A stretch of DNA of 64,000 nt from Selaginella tamariscina (taxonomy: Eukaryota; Streptophyta; Lycopodiopsida; Selaginellales; Selaginellaceae): NCBI GenBank assembly GCA_003024785.1, contig PUQB01000057.1:38127-102126 (forward strand), read 5' to 3'. Positions 35,460-46,180 of the stretch are shown here, in pieces. Both the position numbers and the translations under genes were made by a program. A model generated the notes under the pieces. The model did not search any database, was not told the DNA's origin, and worked only from the letters and a program-made list of their open reading frames with translations. The first letter of the stretch is position 1. Every line of letters begins with the position of its first letter.

Positions 35460-35860
35460 CTACATGAACGACATACCGACTATCCCGGTTTGCATAGCAG
35501 GTCACACAATCAGCGAAGTGATTATAAATGGGGGTCAGCAGTCAATGTCATGTCAGTAGAGCTCCACAGGAAATTGCGTATGCCAACTCTCTGGCCCACT
35601 CCATTTCAGGTACGCATGGCCAATCAGGCCGAGGTGGCGCCCAAAGGCATCTTGAAGGCAGTAGAGGTCAAGATCCAAACAATCAAATTTTGGATCAACG
35701 TTGTGGTCTTGGATATGCACGCCAGGGGGGCTTCGACCTACTCCTTGGTCGACCCTGGCTCAGGGGTGCAAAGGTACAACACGATAGGGAACACCAGCAG
35801 ATACGGTTCCGCACTAGACGAGCGATAAGGTCCATACCCATAGGCAAAACCCAGGCCCCC
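35460..35860 (+). mobile_element. Protease region of B3
   Basis: It aligns with the protease regions of B1 and B2: the HTISEVIINGG-type start, VRMANQAEVAPKGILKAVEV and IQTIKFWINVVVLDM near 35600-35720. Family assignment is by match to the sister copies. Confidence 0.7.
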
Positions 35861-36879
35861 ACACGGAGATTTGGGATGTTGGAGCATCAGGAGCCTGGTA
35901 GGCGCGGGGGATGGAGCGAGGGTGTAATAGCGACCTCCGCATGCCGACTTCTGAGATTGGGTCGCACCAGACAAGAGGCCTCGCATCAGAGGCAGGCCAA
36001 TGTGAATGAACTAAGGATCGCAGGAGCAACCGAAGCCCGAAACTATCCGACACTGAAATGTTGGTTCACCAACCACCAGGACAAGTCCGGAGGGCTTATG
36101 TAGGCATACCCAAGCCGAACAGCCACCCCAATCAAGCGGAGCCACCCCAGAGCTGGTATCAACAGGGATCGACAGCCCCTTTCCGGTCCTGGTCCCAAGG
36201 AGAAATATTCACTACCTGGGCCGATCGGAGATCGGCCCGGGAAGTGGGGGGGGGAGAAGCTCTGGCGTAGACACTCCTAGGTGGAAGTAGGACACAAAAA
36301 CCTAGATAGGGGACATGCGGGGCTAGTGTGGGAAGAAGCGGCAGGAAGGGATCAACAAGTAAGACAGTGCAGTTAGAGCCAGGATGGGCCTCACCATGCG
36401 GTAGCAAAACCACCACAGTCTATGTTAACGGACAAGTACCACGACAGACGGTCGATGGTAGCCACACGGGTCACCCAGATGAAGCACAGATTGAGGAATC
36501 CCGGGGTAGAACCAGCAAACCATGGGGCGAAGAGATAGGGAGGACAGACGAGTCAGAAGCAAGATCTCCAAATGCATGTGTGGCCAGCTCACAGGATCAC
36601 ATGGTCCACGAGGTTGGACCACAGGCGTGAGGCATGCACTACGAAGGCAATGATGGTCAGGCGGTGCCATCATTGTGTATCCAGGTGCAGAGATAGACGC
36701 GCCAATCACCTTGGAGGACGCCCCAAGGACTGCCATGGCACCTACACTTAGAAAGGAGGTGCACAATGCCACACCTCCATTACCATGACCAAGGGGTGGA
36801 CGGAGAGAAATCGGCCAGTGGTGATTAGAGAAGTTTGCGTGCTCATCAAGGGCCAAGAACGAGCAACAAAGCTAGTATC

Positions 36880-38630
36880 AAAGCTAGTATCGCCTAGATA
36901 CTCCAAGTTCAAGGAATTAATCAGGCAACCCAACGTCCGACAAGTCAGGAGGCAATTATGATTGGACGAATTCTTCGACCTTCCTTGGGGAGAAGTGGAG
37001 GACCAGGATTTAATGAGAAGGCCAGACAATTCCTCCAGTCAGCGGAATTAGTGGCTAGTCAAACCGGGTGTAGGGGGATACAATTCTGCACAGATGGGAG
37101 TGTCGTCTTCCGCATTACGTTCGATGAACTGGCGATAGTCTTCTGGCTACCAGGGGACGGCCTAGCCCTAGGGGAATGCTCGGACGCGGAGGTTCAATGG
37201 CCCTCCCACACAGGAAGTCATGGACTACGAGGCATACAAGCGAAGGAGGAAGCAGCCGAGTTCGTAATGCTAGTGGCCTTCATGCTCACAGGAAGAACAG
37301 GGAGTCGGATCACCAGGCGATTAGCGAACGTCTTTGCAGGGCGTGGGAAGGAGTCGCGATAAATTGGGCTGATTGCCTTAAGCAGTACCTGATTCTGGCT
37401 CTAACTAGTGGGATTCACGGAGTTCAAGTCGGCACTGAGCAAAGGCTACCCATGGTTGGCCATATTACTATTATGACCATGGGCTCGTTCGGCCGAACGG
37501 TAGTAAGAGCACCACCACCACTCCAAATGGGGGAACAGCCAGAACCCCGAAGTCAACAGAAAATAGGATTCAACGAAGGGACCGGCATCTACAGAAGAAT
37601 AGGGCTCAACAGAAGAACAGGGCTCAACAGAAGAACAGGCGTCAACAGAGGAGTAGGCAGAGGGTAGCCTCCTTCCGGACCAGAAATCCCCCCACTACCG
37701 GAATCCTCGTCAGATGCAATCAAGCAACCTACCGAGCCCAGCTAGGGAGGAAAGAAGGACAAGCCTGAGGACGAGTACGAGAGTAACTACCAACACTTCT
37801 AGGCCAACGGACAATGGACCTCCACGGTCTATACCAAGCTCGGGGGTCTTCGACCAGCTAGACAAAGCCATGGCGATATATGACGGCCTCGACCTCCCAG
37901 GTGGCGAGGGAACACGACAACATAGTGACAGAACTCACAGAGCGGCAGCAGGGAGCCCGGAAAGTCGCAAAAAGGGCTAAGGAGCTACTGAGTGAAAGGG
38001 GCCAATTGTGTATGATGACAATGAAGAAAACGAAGAACGCCTGGGAAAACTGGAGCGAAAGGAGAGCGGACTTCCAGTGGTTGTATAGTGAGTGCGAAAC
38101 TCTCCTAGGGCTACTCAACGATGACCAGCACGGCCGCAGCCGGGCCATAGTCGGAAGGGAACAACAGATACAGGTATACAAAGCTTGGCTAGAACGAAGG
38201 GTGGGGAGCTCGCTGAGGCACAAGCAGAACTGACTGCAGTCATGAGGGAATTACTGACAAGGACTCAACTCTCCAAACCCATTACCACACCTACAGCCAG
38301 CCAACCGGGACCCCTACTCAAGAAGCCAGAAGCGAGCGCCACTAGGCCGGCCGGCTCGAGATAGGACTCGGCCCGGACCATCAGGGAACTAGAGGTACAC
38401 ACCCAGCTACAGGCCCAACTCCTTGCGGCAAGGGAACAGGAGCTGCAACACTCTCGAGGACAGGTACAGGATTTGGAGGGTCAGCTCCAACAGGCCCGGA
38501 GCAACAGACAGGGTCTGAGGCAAAGCTCCGAAGGGTGATCGCGCTTCGAGAGGTGACTATCACCACATTAAAAACCATGCTAGCGGCAACAGAGAGCGAG
38601 ATCGCCATGTACAGGGAGCTCCAAGAGGCA
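36880..38630 (+). mobile_element. Post-pol reading region of B3
   Basis: An upstream part reads FKELIRQPNVRQVRRQL near 36910. A middle part (about 37020-37360) reads SVVFRITFDELAIVFWLPGD, which faintly resembles the plant mobile domain (ITxxELAxxFGLP-type). Next come the WADCLKQYLILALT segment shared with B2, an 18-base repeat block, and a long Glu/Gln/Arg-rich coiled coil to about 38620. The mobile-domain link is a weak match by eye. Confidence 0.5.
37591..37656 (+). repeat. 18-base tandem repeat in the B3 post-pol region
   Basis: Units close to CAACAGAAGAACAGGGCT stand head to tail about three and a half times. In the coding frame they give a six-residue RRTGLN-type repeat. This block was not seen in B2. 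Confidence 0.8.
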
Positions 38631-38682
38631 GATAACTAGGACACATGGCCTGAGGACATGCCAACGAATAAGTCCGGGTATC

Positions 38683-39364
38683 TGGTTGATGGTGGCCCGT
38701 CATCGCGGCCAGCCGGCAGGCCCCACCGGCACAGACGAGCGGCAGGACGAAGCATCGGATAAGGGAGGTACTTCAGGTATGGACTGATGGCGACCGGTGT
38801 TAGGCGGCGGCGTAAGCGGGCGAAGATCCGATCGTTCGAACCAACTACCCAGGGTACGAAGGACAGCACACGTGGGGAGGCGCATAAATGTAACAGGCAA
38901 GACTCTATTACCTGTGCAGACCAATGGGAGAGCGCCACCTATAGCTAGGGACTAGTGGTAGATACCCACTATATAAGCCGAAAGGCTGGTAGTGGGTCGG
39001 GGTCGTTTTTAAGAGTCAAGTCTACATCTTATATCTTGCTCCCCTGTCTGAGATAGTTTGTACTTAGACAAGCAATATATATCCATTTTCCTTCTATTCA
39101 CCCCACAAGCAGGCACTCCCTGCTTGCCCGACTCCTGGGCCCCGCAACACTCTCTGCCCAGTCATCTCAATAGAACTCCCCCTTACCTGTACACGGACCG
39201 TCACGGCGTCCGGGTAGAGGCCATCCAATACCTTCCATTACTCCTAAGGTAAGGCCCGGCGTATCGGCTGAACCCCCGGGGTTGGGCGCCCTCAACAGCG
39301 TCCTAGCGACCATTGCAGCTTCTTGAGAAGCACCACATCTGGCCTGCGGAGTCCCTGACGACCA
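38683..39364 (+). repeat. 3' LTR of B3
   Basis: It is 682 bases, starts TGGTTGAT and ends GACGACCA. It aligns along its full length with the 5' LTR. Confidence 0.9.
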
Positions 39365-39369
39365 ATCCT
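39365..39369. repeat. Target-site duplication of B3, right copy
   Basis: ATCCT directly after the terminal GACGACCA of the 3' LTR. Confidence 0.88.
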
Positions 39370-39565
39370 GTCCTCCTCCAACCGTCATAACTGTCTGCTT
39401 CCTACAACCATAGGATCCTTCCTACCCTGTAGGATTTATCCTACTATCGTAGGATTTTTTCTATACACAGAATATTTCCTACTACTACTTTCCTACAAGT
39501 TATTCCTCCACCGTAGGAAAGTCCTATGTATGCAGTTCCTACATGCTATATTTTTGGCCTCTAAC

Positions 39566-40310
39566 ACTATTCCCTACATTGAATCTTTGCAGTGTCCTCA
39601 CTGCACCTGTCCTACACCCTCATTCTCCTGCGGCTCCTCAGGATACTATGTCTCGTATTCCTCCTTGTACCTCACAAACTCCGTCTTTATCTTCTCCATT
39701 TCCTGCGCCATGGATGCCACCTGCAGTCGGAGACCCTAGTTCTCCACCTGTAGTCACTGAAGTTCCTCCCCCAACACTGTCAAGAGTGCTCTCCCTGTCA
39801 AAGTTCTTCCTGCGTTCTGATTATCTTTTGCGCCATCGGCATAGGCTCTGAAACACTCACAGGCTTGCTCTCAAGAACTGTAGGACTAGGAGTCCTTGCC
39901 TTCACCAGTCGTGCTCCCATTCTACTAACTATAGCCTGCATGGTGTTAATTAATCTTTGGCATTATCATTGCCTCCACCGCTTTTGCAATAGACCTCTGA
40001 ATCTCTGCTCTGTCCTTCACTGTGTACCCCATATTCATAAACTAGTTGTACAACGCTGAAGCCAACTGTGGTACATCTTGCGATGCTGAACTCACCTTTG
40101 TCGATTTGTCCAGTATCTTCTGCTGCATACGAGACAAAACCTGCACCAGCTGTACCTCAACCTCCATAGGCACTTCCTCCTGTCTAAAGGATTTCTGACG
40201 CTTACCACCATCTGTGAACATCCCTGGCTCCATAAACTTCGTTGCCATTTCTTCAGTCGCAGCTTCATAGCAATGAGTCATTCCCCCACCTGCTTGATGC
40301 ATAGGATACC
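39566..40310 (-). mobile_element. Internal 3' part of element C1, unknown protein
   Basis: On the minus strand this stretch holds an ORF (40042-40302) with VEVQLVQVLSRMQQKILDKS and then, in the same region, NMGYTVKDRAEIQRSIAKAV. The second motif recurs on the plus strand at about 41900-42000 as NVGYTVKDREDI. It lies directly upstream (in element sense) of the C1 LTR, so it is the 3' end of the internal region. The protein matches no pol part and I do not recognise it. It is broken at a few places. Confidence 0.55.
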
Positions 40311-42892
40311 CTCCTCATGCAAACATACCTCTGCCTCTTGGGGAGTGCCCTACCGCTCCACAGTTGAACCATGGTTGCCGTGTCATTGGAACACGTCCCA
40401 TGGGGTTTGTGGCATATTTGGAAGAGAGGAAGCTTCTCTTTACAAAGAAGCTGGTGGAGAAGATTTTCTAGTTGCCACGATTCGAGGGTGAGGTGAAGGT
40501 CGATAAGGCTCACCTCACGGATTATCTGAAGGAAGGAAAGCAGTATGTGAATAAGGTCAGATTGAAGCTCTCCGATCTCATGAAGGAGACGCAGTTGGTG
40601 GTAAATTTCATTGTCAACGCGTTTGAGTTCTAAACATCACATATCACGGCATCAAATTCAGTCATGTCTTTGTATGACAGATTGAAGGCGAAGAAGCTGG
40701 TGGGAGTGGCTCAATACCTGCTGAAGAGGTTGAGGGAGCACCTTTGCACAATGCAGGAACTGGAGAAGAGAGGAGAGCCTTCATCAATGATGGTGTTCAC
40801 ATGGGTGGAAGTGATTGTGAACTACGTGCACCAACATGGAGAGCCAGCAGGGCCGAAGATAGTGGCTCGCATGAAACAGGTGCGAAAGGAAATAGAGTTG
40901 TTCCAGAAGAACTAGGCGAAGCGTAAAGGACCAGAATCAAAAGGGAAGGAATCAGGTGGTGACCTACAAGGGGAAGAGGAGAAACAGGTGGAGAAGACTC
41001 ACAAGAAGAAGAAGCTTAAGGTGGAGAGGCTGATGTTAGCGAAGAGAACCATAAGGTCTGGAGGAAGGAGTGGGAAGCTGAAGTTTGGAGCACATGACAG
41101 TTCAGAGCAGAAGCTGGTGGTTGACCTTGAGGAAGAGGAAGATGAATATTTAGGAGGCATGATGCTGGAGGAGGAACCACTGGAGCAAAGGGAGAAAGAT
41201 GAACCTATGGAGGAGCAGCAGCCGGAAGATGAGCCGCGTGAATTGGAAAAGGCGCACAGGACAAAGGCAAGGCAGGAGATTAAGCTGGATTCCCAAACGC
41301 AGGTGATAACGAAACATGAGACTACCCCGGAGCCGTTACGTGAGGGGCGCCAATGATGATAGTTTTGTTAAAGACAGTGGACCCTTTTGAGGAGAAGATA
41401 GGTGAGAAGGGTAAGCCAGCGGTGGATGAACGGACGGATTAACAAGAAGAAAAGCAGAAGGTATTTATTTTGTTTTCGGCAGTTACGCCTACAACTGTGG
41501 ATATAACCGACGACGGAGTTGTGGAAATTGCAAAAGAATTTGAAGAGATGGTGCACAAGGATCAAAGTTTTCAAGACACCAATTCAACCCACCACCGTTC
41601 CAATCATCATTGAGATCACACGGAGGTATGTATGGTAGTGGTGTGTATCATGGTAATGAATCGTAGGGTATGTCAGTTTCTGATTTCCGCTTGGATGAGG
41701 AAGAGCTGCATCAGCAGCAGCAGGAGTGCAATATACAAGCGGATATGTCTTTCAAGTGCCGAAGAGCATTCACGAAGAAGGATGTGCAGACCACAAAAAT
41801 GCAAATGTAGTTTGCACAGGTTCTGGTACAGTTACAATTTGAGATGGTAGAACAGGTGGTTGGAGGTGGGAATGAGATGCAAGATGCAACGTAGTTGGCA
41901 GCAAGCCTTTTCAACCATCTAGTCAATGTAGGATATACAGTCAAGGATAGAGAGGATATTTAACAACTAATTGTGCAAGCAATGGAGAGTGTTATGGCGC
42001 CCAAGATGACTACCATTCAAGGGATGATGAACAAGGGTATTCAGCAACCAACCAAACAGAGGACCCCGAGTCCAGTGGTGGAGCTTAAACCTCCACTAAT
42101 AGTGCAGGAGCCGATGACCTTATTTCAGAGGCTGGTGCGAGCGCGAGATGAGAGCTAGCAGACTGCTACCATACTATCTGTGGTGGTGGATGAGTTCCAG
42201 CGTCTTCAAGAGGAGAATGAGCAACTCAGGAAGGAGACGGAGGCGTTTCATCTCTAGGTTGCAATGGTGCAGTAGGAACTTGACAAGGAGAAGGTGGAAT
42301 TCCAAAAGTATAAGGACCAGGAAGAGGTGGAGTATCAGGAGGATACTCAAGATGTGTTGCTATGAGGACACAGTAACGAATAAGGAGGGGCATTGTTAAA
42401 GGTAAAATATTAGGAGCTTAGGACGTCCTACTGTGAAGAGAATAAGGGTAAGAAGGTCTGTAGTAAGCATGGAAGGAAAGGCTGTGAAGGAGGAAAATCC
42501 TTACCGAGAGGAAAAGGTGAGTAAGGAAAAGGTAAGTAAGAAAAAGGAAAAGGATGATGTGGCGAGAGGAAGGGTAGTTAAAAGTAGTTAGGGCAAGAGA
42601 GAAAGGGTCTCCACAAAAAGTTCCAGCAGGAGAGAGAGTCTCCACGCTTTGTTCTCTTGTATTCATGTTAAAAATGAAGGTGCATATTATAAGATATTAT
42701 GTGTGTGTTATGTATACTCTTAATGAATGGATCTAATAAGGCAATAGCCAAAATCCGTTCTTGCCCTTGACTTTGAAGACCAGTCATTGTGGCATTGAGA
42801 GAAGGTGTTTTAATATATGTATATGTGGAGAGTTGATGAAGAGAAAGTGTGTAGCCTTTCTTAACGTTTGAGAGAAAGGAAACGATTAAACA
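40311..42892 (+). mobile_element. Element G: related to C1, opposite orientation, with 3' LTR
   Basis: A plus-strand internal region (about 40380-42390) ends in a polypurine-like tract (42382-42390) followed by an LTR-like unit at 42394-42892. It has no recognisable protease, RT or integrase. The long frames include a helical N-terminal part (DRLKAKKLVGVAQYLLKRLR near 40680), a Lys-rich part, an acidic run (DLEEEEDEYLGG near 41130) and the GYTVKDR segment shared with C1. It looks like a non-autonomous LTR element with its own protein. It meets C1 internal end to internal end near 40310, so both were cut there. It is broken at several places. Confidence 0.55.
42394..42892 (+). repeat. 3' LTR of element G (diverged family-C type)
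   Basis: It starts TGTTAAAGG right after the purine tract and ends ATTAAACA. The middle resembles the C LTR (TTGTATTCATGTTAAAAATG against TTGTATTCATATAGTAATGC, then a CTTGAC segment in both). The right boundary is less certain than the left. Confidence 0.55.
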
Positions 42893-43479
42893 GGAAAAGG
42901 TGAGGTTTGCCTATTTGCCTATTGAACAGTTAGTGCCGCATGCCAATTGCCTAATCGTCCCACTAGAAGGTCGAGATGGGTAGGTGATGGGACTTGTAGG
43001 GGTCCCAAGGCTTCGGGTGGTGGTTGTCACTCCTCCTCTTTGGAGATTTGACCTTAGTGGTGGTCACACCATCGTGAACCAGATGCTTGAACTTACCTAT
43101 TGACACATCCTCAGGCCAAGGATCATTGTCCACTCTCGTATTAGAAAAGAGCTTGATTTCGATAAAAGTCTTATACCTAGTCTAGAGTAGTTATACACTA
43201 ACATGAGATAGATATAGTAGTATACCTTTTTACAAGGGGTAATGAGAAACACCGAATGATGCAGAAATGTGAGATTATAATATTGTAACATGTGAAGATG
43301 TGGAATCGTGGGAAAATTAAAGAAACGTGAAGGTGTTGAGTTAAACATTTGATATAGTTAAACATTTGATATGGACTCAAATTGCTTGTTGTGCCCTTGA
43401 TGATAAGGTCGTCAAGTGTGTTTAAAAGTTAAAAAATAAAGTAATCCTTTATTTCTTGTTAACCTAAGGGTCAACAGTC
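42893..43479. other. Stretch without recognised gene
   Basis: I see no gene or clear repeat. It separates element G from the family-A copy A3. The first part (42900-43100) is more GC-rich and may be an old element remnant. Confidence 0.4.
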
Positions 43480-44600
43480 AACATTAACTAGAAGCCTAAA
43501 ATATAAATTCTAGTTAAGTAAAATAATTAACCATTATGTTATAAGCGTCATGTGGCAAACTTTGTAAACATGTAAAGACTTCATGTCTTAAGTAATGACT
43601 TTAACAATTAAGTTTACGACTTAATGAATAATAGTTCTAAAGTACTTGGTTTCATGTAATGCAAAGGGGATAATGAAAATAATGTGAATTTTTTAATGAC
43701 TTCGCATAGAGTGATATGTTAGTCTTGGTTAATTGTTTATAACATATCTAGTTTTAGAGTTAACATTATTCATAAACGAGGATGTTGACATTTTTAAAGA
43801 CAGAGAGAGTATCATAGTTCTTATTATGACCTTTACTTTTATTTTGAAGTTGATTGTTGTTTACTTATTGAACTATATTAACAAGCCTAATGTAATAATT
43901 TTTATTATGACTTCTCTTTACTTTGGATGTTAATTATTGTTACTTACTGAACTATATTAATAAGTTTTATATGTAGTAGGAAACATGCCCACTTATGCAC
44001 TTGAGTATTTGGTGACGATCCGACCGAGTATCATTAAGTATTTGGAGGAAACTCTAGGCGAAATTAGAATTTATCTTTTAAAAAATTTTATCCTGAATTT
44101 TTGTGTCCTAGTTAGGTTTCTGATTGGTTCCAGTGAGTTTGGCATGTCGAATATGGATAGAAACACTCATAGGGTTGACCTAACCCCACGCCCTAAACCC
44201 CTTGGGTTAGGGTTTAAAGTTGATGGGTTAGTTAAATGCACCAAGTATATTCCCATTGGGAATGAGATTCCATGCTAGTCCACTTTACAAAACATGAAAA
44301 CATTTGGGGGGGCAGAGGCTCTATCACATATATTAAGTAATATATGTAGTGAGAATTTTTGGGTTCACGAATGAATTTGTTATTCTCTTACTAGTGCAAG
44401 CTTTAGCTTGTGTCAATAATGCACAACCCTTTATTGTGCCGCCTCAACTTTTAAACAATAAGGGTCCTTCATAGTAACTTACCCTTAACATTGACAAATC
44501 CATGCATGGGAGGTCTTATTAAAGTGCACGTTTTAAGAGTTAAATGTTGAGGCATGTCTTCAACCTCCTCCTCCACATGCTATCTTTGACATTAGAGTAA
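43480..44600 (+). mobile_element. Old family-A copy A3 (internal end and LTR)
   Basis: Bases about 43495-43809 align with 1-306 of A1, and about 43810-44590 align with the A1 LTR, including the telomere-like block (44168-44220) and a shortened G run (44306-44312). Compared with A1 most differences are G/C to A/T changes. The end of the LTR is not recognisable. This looks like the oldest family-A copy here. Confidence 0.65.
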
Positions 44601-46089
44601 CTAAACAACCTTGGTTTGAATCTTCTTTTTTACAAAAATGTTATTCTCTAGTTTTCATGGTTAATAAAAGGAAAAACCAAGGGTTGTCACTTCCTAATGC
44701 ATTTTTTGTTCTTCCATAATATTTTCCACAAATTCCAGTGGCGTTCATTAGCAATACTTATATTTAATATGATTGAATATGCATTCTTTTCTTTTGCATG
44801 CAACATGCTAGAATTAAAACAAGATTGTTCTTGTGATTCAATTCCCATAAGGAATATTTCTTTAAATATAGAATACGATAATGTATATGTTTACATGCAT
44901 GGGAGGTGAGAATATTCTTGTTCAACATTTGAATATTTTATTGTAGAGGTTATGGAAACCTCATTCACTTTTGAGAAGACATCTTTAACCTGGAATTTAC
45001 ATAACAAGAACATTTTTGTTATATATTTCTTTATTGCAATCACTTGAACAATATGTTTACCCGCAAAATAAAAACAATGTTGTTGTACAATTTTGTTTTA
45101 AGTATGAATTAACTTTTTTGCTTAGACCATGATTTTTATTATTCATGAATAATAAACTCTAACTTTTAATAAAAATATATATATCTTAATAATTTATATA
45201 ATGAATAAATTAAAAAGGTATTTATAAAATTAAAAAATATAAATTAAATTTATATATTTGATTTAATTTAAAATTATTAAAAATCATTATATAAATTAGT
45301 TTATAATTTATTTAGTGAGTTAAACCATAGTTTAAGTTAAAATTGCCAATCCATAGTTTTAACGAAGCAAAATTAATCTTGTTTAATAATTGAATATTGT
45401 TATTAAGAGTAGTACCTCGTTTCATTTTAAAAGACATTTTAAATCTCGATTTTGGAAATAAGAATAATCTCATTATCTTATTTGGTTTCGCAATGAAATT
45501 AATCATACTATGTTTAATTCCACCAACATCCATTAACATACAAATCTCATTGTAACATTTGATATGCAACTTGGTGTATGTGATATTTGAAGAGTTCCCT
45601 CCTATCCTTCTAAACACTTTTATATTGCATATAGATGTCATGTGCAAGAAAAATATACATATTGAGAATAGTCTTGTTCACATTTTATTTCCACTTTATA
45701 TCCAACAATTGCTTACATGATCTAATCTACATTTTACAAAAACAATGACATTTTGTGAAAATAACTTTGTGGAGTGAACTCATCATGGCGATGTGATAGC
45801 GACTAGCAAAATTATAACTTTAGATCCTATGCAGACACAATGCATGCCACTGGGACATGACAAAGCCTACATAGAGGTTCTACGAGCCTTTTCTAATAAC
45901 ATCTATCTAAGTTAAAGGTGCCTAGTTCTCCTCATAGTTGATGATAAAGTGCAAGCTCACATGGCGTAACTTTTTATTTGTCATAACACTATCCCTCTCT
46001 CCTTAACCATAAAGACTAAGAGCCAATTAGTGTTACAAGGACGGCCCTTACACTATTTAATTAGATGATCCTAATCTATCTAAGTTAGT
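44601..46089. other. AT-rich stretch without recognised gene
   Basis: Very AT-rich, especially 45140-45320. A minus-strand ORF of 111 residues (45312-45647) is rich in Ile, Asn and Lys and matches nothing known, so it is not called as a gene. Confidence 0.45.
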
Positions 46090-46180
46090 GATTCCACCAG
46101 GTAAGAACCGTGTTGGTCCCGCAAAGTTGACCCTGAGGGACAACTAGGAGTGACACTATTCCCTTATTCTAAATGATAAA
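46090..46180 (+). mobile_element. Possible remnant of family-B gag-leader sequence
   Basis: The stretch GTTGGTCCCGC...CCCTGAGGGACA resembles 15850-15900 and 33675-33720 of B2 and B3 (GTTGGTTCCGC...CGAGGGACAG). Only about 80-90 bases can be matched by eye. Confidence 0.35.

Larger units (their letters stand above)
31721..39364 (+). mobile_element. Family-B element B3, LTRs and target duplication present, no RT seen
   Basis: A 7.6-kb element inserted in the C1 LTR. LTRs are 31721-32404 and 38683-39364, and the flanking five bases are ATCCT on both sides. Recognised parts are the primer binding site, gag (about 32923-34690), protease (about 35460-35860) and the post-pol region (about 36880-38630). 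No reverse transcriptase, RNase H or integrase is recognised, so this copy could not have moved on its own. The coding parts are broken at roughly ten or more places. The two LTRs differ at about 8 per cent of sites by eye, mostly transitions. At a rate near 1e-8 per site per year this means a few million years. Confidence 0.88.
31371..39565 (-). mobile_element. Family-C LTR (C1, minus orientation) interrupted by B3
   Basis: Bases 31371-31720 together with 39365-39565, read on the minus strand, align with the LTR at 49014-49530 (start TGTTAGAGGCC, end with TTAACA). Between the two halves sits the complete family-B element B3, flanked by ATCCT on each side. Internal sequence of the same minus-strand element continues to the right, from 39566. 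No convincing five-base duplication is seen around the C1 LTR itself. Confidence 0.8.

Noticed and set aside
37591-37656. A possible CRISPR-like array
   Set aside because: The units are contiguous 18-base tandem copies without spacers, inside a retroelement frame.
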